Assembly (NCBI GenBank): GCA_965230275.1
Contig: CBDDKO010000002.1
Coordinates: 2,914,001 to 2,978,000, forward strand
Source: JAJRRS01 sp965230275
GTDB taxonomy: Bacteria > Planctomycetota > Phycisphaerae > Phycisphaerales > Phycisphaeraceae
Length of the DNA stretch: 64,000 bases
Direction: 5' to 3'
Part shown: positions 8,939-15,992 of the stretch, piece after piece
How positions within the stretch are numbered: the stretch's first letter is position 1
Layout of the letters: each line of letters begins with the position of its first letter
Position numbers and translations under genes: made by a program
The notes under the pieces: model-generated
What the model was told of the DNA's origin: nothing
Database searches by the model: none
Seen by the model: only the letters and a program-made list of their open reading frames with translations

Positions 8939-9358
8939 TCACTTGAAACTATTCCGGGCCATATCCCGAAAAGCGCGGAGTAACTCGCCAGCGAGAGCGA
9001 TCCCCAGGCCGGCGGAGAGGGCATAGAAGGCGAAGGCCCCGCCGGTAAAGCGCCATCCCTCATCTGAATCAGAAGGCAGCAGTGCGAACACCAACGCAAC
9101 ACTCCCAAGTATCACCAACGTGTACCCTACGACCATGAAGAGCAGCGCAAAGACAAGCATCGCTGGATAGCTGGGCGGGGGCGTAGCCTGACGTGACCTT
9201 GGTATGGATTGACTCGGTGTAGGTGACGGGACAGGCTCTGCCTTCTCCACAACGAAGTCCACCAGCCTGGCTGCATCGTCTGCACTATCCGCGGTGACGG
9301 TGGTAAATCTCACACTCCCATCATCTCGATCGAGACCACTGACAATAAAGCTGGGCAT
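8939..9358 (-). CDS. Small membrane protein with two hydrophobic segments
   Basis: The 139-residue product has a soluble N-terminal part (MPSFIVSGLDRDDGSVRF), a Pro/Ser-rich linker and two transmembrane helices (AMLVFALLFMVVGYTLVILG region and FTGGAFAFYALSAGLGIALA). The start at 9358 was chosen over an in-frame start about 20 codons upstream because GGGAGA lies at the right spacing. The N-terminal part resembles the short domain of some bacterial membrane proteins that act on modified residue side chains, but no function is claimed. It lies 71 bases upstream of the nuclease gene in the same operon and could be a partner. Confidence 0.65.
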   Translation of the reverse strand: MPSFIVSGLDRDDGSVRFTTVTADSADDAARLVDFVVEKAEPVPSPTPSQSIPRSRQATPPPSYPAMLVFALLFMVVGYTLVILGSVALVFALLPSDSDEGWRFTGGAFAFYALSAGLGIALAGELLRAFRDMARNSFK

Positions 9359-9424
9359 CGTATGTCTCCCGGGTTGAAGTGTGAATATGATGATCGGGAG
9401 TCCGGGGCCTGATGTCAAGATCAT

Positions 9425-9652
9425 TTATTCGCCAATGATGTCTCGTACACCATGGAGCCGGTTAACTATACGGCGCCGGCTCACCTTACGTTCTGACCGC
9501 TGGATCGGGGCGTGGTAGGTCAGGCGAATCTGTTTCTTGAACGTCCGTGCATGCATTCCCGGAATGTGCTGCAACACCCGGATGATCTGCGCTTTGCTCA
9601 TGTTGTCGATGAGGTCGAGGGCCTGATCGACGATAGGATCTTCGCTCGGCAT
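9425..9652 (-). CDS. Small helical basic protein of cargo operon
   Basis: The start at 9652 (MPSEDPIV) is preceded by GGAGG at normal spacing, giving 75 residues. The first half is acidic and helical (VDQALDLIDNMSKAQIIRVL) and the second half is very basic (RSERKVSRRRIVNRLHG), which suggests nucleic acid binding. No family is recognised. Its stop lies 66 bases before the start of the membrane protein gene. Confidence 0.55.
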   Translation of the reverse strand: MPSEDPIVDQALDLIDNMSKAQIIRVLQHIPGMHARTFKKQIRLTYHAPIQRSERKVSRRRIVNRLHGVRDIIGE

Positions 9653-9841
9653 AGTCTGCCTCCGTGCATGAACGCTACTGCCCGCACTACAGGTCAGGAT
9701 CACCTGGACCTTCCCACCCCGACGCTGACACAACCGACAGACCCGACACATCATGCGGCAAACACGGGGGCCATGGAGGCGTTAGGGTTGATTCGTGACA
9801 CCCGATCGACCATGCATGCCGGATGGGCCATAGTGAGTGGT

Positions 9842-10027
9842 TCAGGAGTTCTCTTTGGATGGCCGGCCTGGTGTTCGTTTCTCGACCGTCTTCAGCGAGC
9901 GCTCGTCGATGATCCAAGCCGGTCCAACTTTCCTTGCTTTCAACCGACCCGACTGAATCAAAGCAACCACTCTCCGGGACGTGACCCCGAGCCGCTTGGC
10001 TGCTTCTGCTGTACCGATGACTCCCAT
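9842..10027 (-). CDS. HTH regulator, MerR/excisionase fold, apparently leaderless
   Basis: The 61-residue protein is a compact helix-turn-helix of the excisionase/MerR class (TAEAAKRLGVTSRRVVALIQ, then a wing GRLKARKVGPAWIIDE). It heads the leftward operon. Its promoter (TTGAAA, 17 bases, TATAGT) ends six T residues before the ATG, so transcription should begin at the A of the start codon. This arrangement is like lambda cI made from PRM. It probably binds the AACTATAC-type sites in the divergent control region and could be the repressor of the element; this is inferred. Confidence 0.72.
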   Translation of the reverse strand: MGVIGTAEAAKRLGVTSRRVVALIQSGRLKARKVGPAWIIDERSLKTVEKRTPGRPSKENS

Positions 10028-10033
10028 AAAAAA

Positions 10034-10062
10034 ACTATACCGCCGGAGGATTATTATTTCAA
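10034..10062 (-). promoter_or_regulatory. Leftward sigma-70-type promoter
   Basis: On the minus strand TTGAAA (10062-10057), a 17-base spacer and TATAGT (10039-10034) are followed by six T and the ATG of the HTH gene at 10027. No ribosome site can fit, so the mRNA should be leaderless. Confidence 0.8.
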
Positions 10063-10070
10063 CCTCCCTC

Positions 10071-10099
10071 TTGACAAACTATTCTTGTGTCGGTATAGT
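10071..10099 (+). promoter_or_regulatory. Rightward sigma-70 promoter with operator-like repeats
   Basis: TTGACA (10071-10076), a 17-base spacer and TATAGT (10094-10099) give a near-consensus promoter back to back with the leftward one, only eight bases between the two -35 boxes. AACTATACC (10033-10041) is repeated inverted as GGTATAGTT (10092-10100), and a third partial copy AACTAT is at 10077-10082. These are candidate operators. Confidence 0.85.
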
Positions 10100-10142
10100 T
10101 AATTCGGAGTTAAGAACCACCCCCAACGACGGGAGCCCAGCC

Positions 10143-10679
10143 ATGACAGCCGCTTATACGACGATTGCCCCAGCCACCCCGACCCTCACTGCTGATGAAC
10201 TTCTGGCCGAACTGGCCGAGAACACCGGCACGCGGATCGTGACCATCGTCACACGCACCGACCCAAGGCTCCGCAAGACCGGCAACCCCTACGCCGGCAA
10301 CGTCGTGAAGGTCCAGGCCCTAAACGGCGTCCTGAATTATGACTATGAGGCTGCTGTAAATCGCCAGCGTGGTCGCGAGGACAAGGCCGACGACTTCCAG
10401 GCATGTGCCCGCCAGTGGGGTGAGCGCGTCGCCGGCACGCCGGTCGTGATGCACAAGGGCAAGAGTTACTTGTCGGTGAAGGTGGAGCGTTGCATATGGC
10501 GTCGATTCGAGACGATAGACACGGGCGAGATGATCGATCCGGCCGAACTCGATCCCTTCATGCCCGCCAAGTGTGGCAGCCGTCAGGGCGTGGATCGAGA
10601 AGTGATCGAGCGGACCATCGCGCTAGACAGCATCGTTTCGATCCGCATGAACGGCCAGACTCGCCGCTTGGTCCACTGA
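10143..10679 (+). CDS. Conserved phage-type protein of early rightward operon
   Basis: The 178-residue protein starts at ATG 10143 after GGGAG. The stretch RKTGNPYAGNVVKVQALNG followed by NYDYEAAVNRQ resembles a phage protein family of unknown function found in early regions of various phages. It is the first gene behind the strong rightward promoter, about 40 bases from the expected start of transcription. A DNA-metabolism role, such as single-strand binding, is possible but unproven. A stem of about eight pairs (10678-10704) follows its stop and could act as an attenuator. Confidence 0.6.
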   Translation: MTAAYTTIAPATPTLTADELLAELAENTGTRIVTIVTRTDPRLRKTGNPYAGNVVKVQALNGVLNYDYEAAVNRQRGREDKADDFQACARQWGERVAGTPVVMHKGKSYLSVKVERCIWRRFETIDTGEMIDPAELDPFMPAKCGSRQGVDREVIERTIALDSIVSIRMNGQTRRLVH

Positions 10680-10768
10680 CACGGGTTCTGATAGGCCTCG
10701 TGTCCCGGACGCACCCGGCAGGCCCTTAGGCCATACGACACATACAGCACGGAAACGGAGCCACACGG

Positions 10769-11515
10769 ATGAATCCTGACTATCAATACATTCCCGTCAT
10801 CACACTCAACGGGTGCCCAGAAGACTTGGCCATCAGCATCACCGAACGCGGGTATCGAATCGTGTCTGTAGCGCAGCTGGATGCGCTGGGCAAGCCAGTC
10901 GACTGGGCCATCGACCATCAGGACCGCATCGTCTACCTCGATGCTAATCTTGACCGTAAGGCGTTCACCAGAGCCGTCAACGCCGCATATGACGAGGTGA
11001 AGGCCCACGAGCCCAAGGCTCTGCCTCGCGACCGCCGGGCGCCGCAGCCGAACTTATCAGCCTGGGCCGTGCCCTCGACACCCGAGCCTGGGCCGGATGA
11101 TTGGGTCGAGGAACGCTACGAACTGCACAGAACGGCCTACGAGCGATTTATCGAAGTCACCAAGGGATACGACCGCAACACCGCGCGACTGGCGACGCTG
11201 ATCTGGTGGTGTGGCCTGACGCCAGAGCAGAAACACAGGATCGAGGAAGCACAGACGGCCGAGGCGATTGCACACGTCGGGCCAACTGGCTGGTTTATGG
11301 GCATCGACTGCAAGTATATCCACGTCGCCATCTCACCCGTTGTGCGCCGCTTGATGAAACGCAGCACACGATGTGCATCGGAGGCGCGGCCCGGGTCACT
11401 CGCCGGCTGGAACTTCGCGCCCGCGTTCTACGGCTTCGGCTGGCTCGACCGTAAGACTATCGCCGGCGCGATGATTGACGCAGCGATGCTGATGAGTGAT
11501 TCTCCAGCGACTTGA
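10769..11515 (+). CDS. Hypothetical element protein
   Basis: The 248-residue product follows a CGGAG ribosome site. The N-terminal 75 residues (GYRIVSVAQLDALG, then DHQDRIVYLDANLDRKAF) recall the start of ImmA/IrrE-type proteins, but no HExxH zinc site is present, so peptidase activity is not expected. The C-terminal half holds aromatic-rich helices (LATLIWWCGLTPEQKHRIEE). Function unknown. Confidence 0.5.
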   Translation: MNPDYQYIPVITLNGCPEDLAISITERGYRIVSVAQLDALGKPVDWAIDHQDRIVYLDANLDRKAFTRAVNAAYDEVKAHEPKALPRDRRAPQPNLSAWAVPSTPEPGPDDWVEERYELHRTAYERFIEVTKGYDRNTARLATLIWWCGLTPEQKHRIEEAQTAEAIAHVGPTGWFMGIDCKYIHVAISPVVRRLMKRSTRCASEARPGSLAGWNFAPAFYGFGWLDRKTIAGAMIDAAMLMSDSPAT

Positions 11516-11633
11516 GTGGTATATTGTCATCGTTGGGCCAGCGGTTCGCTACCGTCTGGGGCCCGGGCATCGGCCGGTCACCCACTCGCCGATCTGTTGA
11601 TGCTCGGGTCAGATCCAACGAAGCGAGTGAACC

Positions 11634-12209
11634 ATGCAACCACTATTTCTCGACCCGATGAAGTTCCCGACCGCCGACGCGCATGTTGCTGAGATAATTG
11701 AAGCCGCCGTCATCACCCATAGTATGGCTGTATTCACACTAGCCGATGATGAGCTACGCACTGAGCTGATGCAACAACACGCGACCAGCCGCGGTGGTGT
11801 GTACCTTTCATGTGAACGCTGGAAGACGAATAAGCAGTTCCTCCTAGCCCTGGCCAGTCAACTGGATGTTCAGCTAGCACGAACCGCCTACGAATTATTC
11901 CAGAGCATCAAAGATGCACTCGACACAAACTCACGGCCGTTGTTCTTCAACCAGGCTGAATTGTTGAAGCCCGACATGTTCAACTACATCCAATCGCTCC
12001 ACGACAAGATAGGCGTACTGATCGTGATGGCTGGCGCCCCCGACAAGTTACTGAGCATGGCGGATGACGAGGATCGTGATCATACGTTCTGGACCCGGTG
12101 CGTTCTCCGAGACATCGACGAGCGAATGCAGACGGCCCGGCAAGAGTTGGGAGAGGAAAACAAAGGTACTGGAGTAATTGGTCGGATCGGACAGGATCAA
12201 GAAGTATAG
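11634..12209 (+). CDS. AAA-like ATPase fold without Walker A (MuB/TniB-like)
   Basis: The 191-residue protein has the order of elements of small AAA ATPases of the MuB/TniB type. A beta strand with GGVYLSCERW follows where the P-loop should be, then a hydrophobic strand PLFFNQAELL at the Walker B place, and a later strand VLIVMAGAP. The GxxxxGK(S/T) motif is absent and the usual DE of Walker B is NQ. It could therefore bind DNA or a partner ATPase without hydrolysing ATP. The fold assignment is an inference from these patterns. Confidence 0.42.
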   Translation: MQPLFLDPMKFPTADAHVAEIIEAAVITHSMAVFTLADDELRTELMQQHATSRGGVYLSCERWKTNKQFLLALASQLDVQLARTAYELFQSIKDALDTNSRPLFFNQAELLKPDMFNYIQSLHDKIGVLIVMAGAPDKLLSMADDEDRDHTFWTRCVLRDIDERMQTARQELGEENKGTGVIGRIGQDQEV

Positions 12210-12521
12210 TGCGCACCAAGTTTCCACATTGGGCGACTTCTGTAACCACTTGATCCTGAGGAAGGTGTAATCGGAGATGCCAGCCGCCATTGAGACGGTG
12301 TTGACGGTGCGGACGGGCTCTCCTAGATATGAGATGCCTGGGGCACACATCCATCTTAACCCACCGCTATTCAAGTAATTATCACGGTGCACGGCTACCT
12401 TAGGATTGACATTCTTAGGAATCACCGGAACCGCGAATGACACGTCATGACAATCTAGGCCGAATTACCTGCACGGGCGACGCCTTGACTCAGCGGCCCG
12501 TCCATGCAGGAGGCGATAGCC
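12210..12521. other. Non-coding gap inside the element
   Basis: The gap between the AAA-like gene and the first AlpA-type gene holds no convincing gene on the plus strand. A minus-strand open frame (12048-12443) crosses it but runs into the preceding gene antisense and shows no ribosome site that decides a start. A clear GGAGG (12509-12513) near the right edge serves the next gene. Confidence 0.4.
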
Positions 12522-12758
12522 GTGACACAAACCCCAACCGTTACCAGCACCGAGATGGCCAGTGAACTTCTGTCTATCAAGCAAGTTGCGAAGATTCTGG
12601 GCGTATGCACTCGGACAGTAATGCGACTTCGCGACAGTGGGCGAATGCCACCGCCTATCAAAGTAGGCAGTCAGGCTCGATGGAGACCTGAAATTGTAAC
12701 ACAGTGGATCTCCGACGGCTGCCCTTCAGTGAGCGAAGAGGTGGCCCATGTCGGATGA
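12522..12758 (+). CDS. AlpA/excisionase-family HTH protein 1
   Basis: The GTG start at 12522 lies eight bases after GGAGG and is preferred to ATG at 12504, which overlaps that site. The 78-residue product holds a winged HTH of the AlpA type (LLSIKQVAKILGVCTRTVMR, then MPPPIKVGSQARWRP). Such proteins act as excision factors or activators of integrase genes. Its stop overlaps the start of a second, related HTH gene, so two DNA-binding proteins are made in tandem. Confidence 0.75.
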   Translation: MTQTPTVTSTEMASELLSIKQVAKILGVCTRTVMRLRDSGRMPPPIKVGSQARWRPEIVTQWISDGCPSVSEEVAHVG

Positions 12759-12957
12759 TTCCGCCAACACCATCACGATGCACCCGCTGCTGGTCAGCGC
12801 CGAACGTGCCGCCGAACTGCTCGGTATTGGTGAAAGAACCCTGTGGCGCGCGGTCAGCCGAGGCGAGCTTCCCAAGCCGGTCAAGCTCACAGGCCGAACG
12901 CTCTGGCGAACTGCTGATTTGGCGCGATTTGTCGATAGCCTGGGGGAAGGCGACTAG
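12748..12957 (+). CDS. AlpA/excisionase-family HTH protein 2
   Basis: The 69-residue protein overlaps the gene before it by 11 bases. It has the same fold (LVSAERAAELLGIGERTLWR, then LPKPVKLTGRTLWR and a C-terminal helix WRTADLARFVDSL). Two different excisionase-like proteins in one operon may form a heteromer or split the tasks of excision and regulation. Confidence 0.75.
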   Translation: MSDDSANTITMHPLLVSAERAAELLGIGERTLWRAVSRGELPKPVKLTGRTLWRTADLARFVDSLGEGD

Positions 12958-13024
12958 CGCAAAGAAATGCCGCGTGATGCTCAACTTTTCCCGAGACGAG
13001 CAGCAGGCGGCTAGGCTTAGAACC

Positions 13025-13240
13025 ATGGGCATTTTACCAAACTCAAAGCACAATGACATGACCACGATGCCCACGCCTGCGAAAAAGCCGGCTGTGTCAA
13101 GGCGACTCCGGGCAGCGATCCCACCGGACCAGGTGTGCAAGACGTGCGGACACGAAATGGCCCTCCGGTTTATGAGCCGGTGGTGGTGCATCCACTGCGA
13201 TGAGACAACGCTGTTTCCCGAAGGGGGCGGCGATGAGTGA
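13025..13240 (+). CDS. Small zinc-ribbon protein
   Basis: The product, about 71 residues from ATG 13025, has two CxxC knuckles (CKTCGHEMALRF and WWCIHC) that form a zinc ribbon. No start has a strong ribosome site; 12977, 13058 and 13067 are in-frame alternatives. Its stop overlaps the start of the initiator gene by eight bases, so it is likely coupled to it. A DNA-binding or initiator-accessory role is inferred from position. Confidence 0.55.
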   Translation: MGILPNSKHNDMTTMPTPAKKPAVSRRLRAAIPPDQVCKTCGHEMALRFMSRWWCIHCDETTLFPEGGGDE

Positions 13241-14240
13241 TGGCTGTAAGTCCACCCAGTTCGGGAAGCATCCAACGAAAGTGACCACGACACCGGGATT
13301 GCTGAGATGGCTGATGGGGAAGCCCCGCGCCATGGCAATCTATGACTACATCGTTGTGAAGGGCAAGAATTGGACGAGCGAGGCATCGGTCGGAGAGATA
13401 GCCAATCTACTCAAAATCGACCCGCGAACGGTGCAGCGTAACATCCGTGAGCTTGAGGGCGTTGGCCTGATCCGTGTGGTTGTAGGAGGCGGCCGGCATC
13501 GAATGAACAGTTATGAGATTGAGACTGACCCCGCGAAACTACGGCACATAGAGATGCCACCCTTTTCGAATATGAAACCCCGGCAAACGGGCCATGAAAC
13601 CCCGGCAACTAGAGGCCGAAACCCCGGCATGCGGGACACGAAACCCCGGCAATCAACAGTGCCACCCATACAGAGTACAGAGGTACAAAAATCCACAGAG
13701 CCTGAGGTGGTGGAGTTGCTGCGCGGCATGGGGATCAGGCGGGCCGAGACACTGGCAGCCGTCGAGGGTGTCACGGCTGGCCTGGTGATGCGCGTGGTTG
13801 ATCGAGTTGGCAAGGGGGATCCGGGAAAGCTGCACAACGCCATCCAGGACGAAGCGGCCATGCTCGTCTCAGAGGCCGAGCAGCGCCAGCGTCACGGCGA
13901 GAGGCTTGAACGGCAGGCCGAGCAGCGGCGACGCGAACGTGATGAAGCTGAGGCGCAGCGCATGGAGGCAGCCCGGAAACACGCCGAGGCGGTCGAGATC
14001 ATCGCCGGACTGGATGATGCCCACCTGCTTGAGCTACGCGACATGCATGTCACCACCCTGCAACCGTTTGAGCAGCGACACGACCGAATACCGAACTTGG
14101 GCGACTTGCGCCGTAGTAATGGTGGCATAGGACTGCGCCTGTACCGCATTGCAATCACCGAGTTATTGGTGCGTGAGGTAGAACAACACTCGGCGTCTCT
14201 TGCGTCGGTTGATACACTGGTGAATAGCGAAGGCGGATGA
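13233..14240 (+). CDS. Replication initiator-like protein with internal iterons
   Basis: The 335-residue protein starts at ATG 13233 with AGGGGG upstream. Residues about 25-95 form a winged helix (SVGEIANLLKIDPRTVQRNI, then ELEGVGLIRVVVGGGRHRM). A hinge of about 40 residues follows, encoded by four DNA repeats, and then a long Arg/Glu/Gln coiled coil (around residues 210-255) and a C-terminal helical part. This is the plan of lambda O-type initiators, whose gene contains the origin. It is followed four bases later by the integrase gene. No helicase-loader gene of lambda P type was recognised nearby. Confidence 0.68.
   Translation: MSDGCKSTQFGKHPTKVTTTPGLLRWLMGKPRAMAIYDYIVVKGKNWTSEASVGEIANLLKIDPRTVQRNIRELEGVGLIRVVVGGGRHRMNSYEIETDPAKLRHIEMPPFSNMKPRQTGHETPATRGRNPGMRDTKPRQSTVPPIQSTEVQKSTEPEVVELLRGMGIRRAETLAAVEGVTAGLVMRVVDRVGKGDPGKLHNAIQDEAAMLVSEAEQRQRHGERLERQAEQRRRERDEAEAQRMEAARKHAEAVEIIAGLDDAHLLELRDMHVTTLQPFEQRHDRIPNLGDLRRSNGGIGLRLYRIAITELLVREVEQHSASLASVDTLVNSEGG
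13574..13652 (+). repeat. Four iterons at 22-bp spacing: putative replication origin
   Basis: GAAACCCCGGCA starts at 13574, 13596, 13618 and 13640, exactly 22 bases apart, about two helical turns. Because 22 is not a multiple of three, the copies are read in different frames (KPRQ, ETPA, RNPG, KPRQ), so the constraint is on DNA and not on protein. Somewhat AT-richer DNA follows (about 13653-13700). The site lies in the middle of the initiator gene, as in lambda. Confidence 0.82.
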
Positions 14241-14244
14241 AATC

Positions 14245-15750
14245 ATGCCAAGTCTCTACAAACGAAAGTCTGACAAGCGGCGCAAGGGATCGCGCTGGAT
14301 CGTACGGTGGCGTGACGCCGAGACTGGCAAATGGCGTGACAAGACGGCTTACACCGACCGTGATGCCAGCCTTGAATTGGGCCGCAACCTCGAGCGCGAA
14401 TCTGCACGCAAGGCTGAGGGCCTGACCGACCCGCTCGATGCGCAGCGCCGGCGTCCGGTTAGTGAGCACATGGACGAGTTCATCGCCAAGCTCAAGACCG
14501 CCGGCCGTGACGCGCGGTATCGTCTTCAGGTAGAGAACCGAATCAACCGAGTCATCAACGGCATCGGCGCCAAACTGCTGACCGATCTGGACCCGATGAA
14601 GGTGTCGCGTTATCTGTCCGAGCTTCGTGTCAAGGGGCGGGCGCTGTCTGGCGCCACACGCAACGAGTACGTCGGGAGTCTGCGTGCGTTCACAAACTGG
14701 GCGGTCGAGTCGCGGCGCATCCACACAGACCCGCTGGTGAGTTTGAAGCGCACTGAACGACGGGTCATCAAGCCGGAACACCCGAGGCGGGCACTGTCGG
14801 CCGAGGACATTGGGGCGCTGCTTGACGCCGCTGAGCGCCGGCCTTTACTGGAACTGCGCACGATCCGACGTGGGCCGGACAAGGATAAACAGCTGGCCAA
14901 GGTGAAGCCCGCAACCGCTGCAAAAGCGAACCGCCTAGGCCGCGAGCGTCGCCTGTGCTACCTGCTCGCCGTATGGACTGGGCTGAGGCGGTCTGAGATC
15001 GCGGCGCTGACGTGGGGCGACGTTGACATTGAGGGTGCGTTGCCACGCATCCGACTGCGGGCGGAGACGACTAAGAGCCGGCGGGCTGACACCCTTACAG
15101 TTCATCCACAGCTTGCCGATGAACTGGCCAAGGCACGCCCGGCCGATGTGAAGGCCAACACACCGATCGTCCGCACAGTCCCGGGTATGGCGGCGCTGAA
15201 GGCCGATCTGAAGTTCGCCGGCATCGAGTACGGGACCAGGGCCACCGGTTACGCGGACTTCCACGCGCTACGCAAGAGCCTGAGTACCATGATGGCGGCG
15301 GCGGGCATGAGCCAGCGGGCAAGACAGGCCCATATGCGGCACACCGACCCGCGCCTAACCGAAGGGGCGTACATGGACGAGGCGCTTTTGCCGATCGCCA
15401 GCGAGTTGGCAAAGCTCCCGAGCATCCCCAAGCCAGACGATGCGTCACCAGAGTCATTGCCATTCGCCAAGACGGGCACTGATGCCGCCGATACTGGATC
15501 ATGCTGCGCAGCAAATATTCAGCAAGAACGCGGCTCGAATGGGCACGATATGGCAGGGGATGACACAACCGACCCGGGAAGCCCCGGCACACACCGCCGG
15601 CGTGGTGACAATCTGCAACGCCATGACATATCGGGGATTGGCAGTAAAAGACAACGGCCGGCACCGTCTGGCACCGGCCGCATATCGAAAGCGGGTGATG
15701 AGATTCGAACTCACGACATTCACGTTGGCAACGTGACGCTCTACCACTGA
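14245..15750 (+). CDS. int: Tyrosine recombinase (integrase), C-terminus swapped by integration
   Basis: The 501-residue protein has an N-terminal Arm-type segment, a SAM-like core-binding domain (about 70-170) and a catalytic domain with R248 (TGLRRSE), K277, H340-x-x-R343 (DFHALRKS), H366 (HMRHTD) and nucleophile Y376 (EGAYMD). All six catalytic positions are present. After about residue 420 comes a low-complexity tail. Codons 482-497 are the att core itself, and the frame ends at TGA inside the tRNA-Gly gene. In the circular form the same frame would pass the core and end at 1261, giving 587 residues. It is the last gene of the rightward operon. Confidence 0.93.
   Translation: MPSLYKRKSDKRRKGSRWIVRWRDAETGKWRDKTAYTDRDASLELGRNLERESARKAEGLTDPLDAQRRRPVSEHMDEFIAKLKTAGRDARYRLQVENRINRVINGIGAKLLTDLDPMKVSRYLSELRVKGRALSGATRNEYVGSLRAFTNWAVESRRIHTDPLVSLKRTERRVIKPEHPRRALSAEDIGALLDAAERRPLLELRTIRRGPDKDKQLAKVKPATAAKANRLGRERRLCYLLAVWTGLRRSEIAALTWGDVDIEGALPRIRLRAETTKSRRADTLTVHPQLADELAKARPADVKANTPIVRTVPGMAALKADLKFAGIEYGTRATGYADFHALRKSLSTMMAAAGMSQRARQAHMRHTDPRLTEGAYMDEALLPIASELAKLPSIPKPDDASPESLPFAKTGTDAADTGSCCAANIQQERGSNGHDMAGDDTTDPGSPGTHRRRGDNLQRHDISGIGSKRQRPAPSGTGRISKAGDEIRTHDIHVGNVTLYH
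15655..15680 (-). terminator. Element-borne terminator serving tRNA-Gly
   Basis: On the minus strand CGGCCGG/CCGGCCG form a seven-pair stem with a 12-base loop, followed by TTGTCTTTT. It lies seven bases inside the element from the att core, on the 3' side of the tRNA, and replaces the host terminator that was moved to 906-932. Confidence 0.62.
15688..15736. repeat. attR: right copy of 49-bp tRNA-Gly core
   Basis: Identical to 941-989. Here the core is joined to the 5' part of tRNA-Gly, so the gene is intact. The core begins at the three bases after the tRNA 3' end and stops after the anticodon stem. Confidence 0.95.
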
Positions 15751-15761
15751 GCTACACCCGC
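15690..15761 (-). tRNA. tRNA-Gly (anticodon GCC), restored by integration
   Basis: Read on the minus strand, the acceptor GCGGGTG pairs with CACCCGC, the D arm contains AGCTCAGTGGTAGAGC, the anticodon loop TTGCCAA carries GCC, and the T arm contains GTGAGTTCGAATCTCAT; the discriminator is T. CCA is not encoded. The 3' two thirds are shared with attL. Confidence 0.96.
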
Positions 15762-15992
15762 GTGCCATTGGCGAGCCAACCATCTTAGCGAACGTGGCGT
15801 AGGGTTCAAGTCCTTCGGGTAAGTGTGCGGGGCGTCGGACCTAAGACATTACACGGGAGTGGTTTATGTATGTTGTTGAGGGGTGCTTGTCTCATGTTTG
15901 GGGGGGCGGCATTTTGATGTGGAAACAGGCTGATTTGGGGGTGGATTTGCAGAGATCGGTTTGGGTGGGTAGCGTTCTGCTTGAAGAACCCA

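Larger units (their letters stand above)
941..15736. mobile_element. Integrated element with phage-like modules, tRNA-Gly site
   Basis: A perfect 49-bp direct repeat (941-989 and 15688-15736) bounds the element; it is the 3' part of the tRNA-Gly gene plus three bases. A tyrosine integrase gene abuts the right copy, as expected for an element that uses a tRNA site. Inside are a tail chaperone and tape measure, small conserved genes, a leftward cargo operon, a divergent control region, excisionase-like HTH genes, an initiator with internal iterons, and the integrase. No portal, capsid, large terminase, lysis or tail-fibre gene was seen. It could be a phage satellite, a reduced prophage or an integrative plasmid that took up phage genes. 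The distance between repeat starts gives a predicted circle of 14,747 bp. Confidence 0.93.

Noticed and set aside
12048..12443. Minus-strand open frame of 131 codons
   Set aside because: It runs antisense through the AAA-like gene, has no ribosome site and no recognisable motif.
13574..13652. Short regularly spaced repeats that could be read as a CRISPR array
   Set aside because: The unit is 12 bases with 10-base spacers, lies inside a coding gene, and there are no cas genes; iterons fit better.
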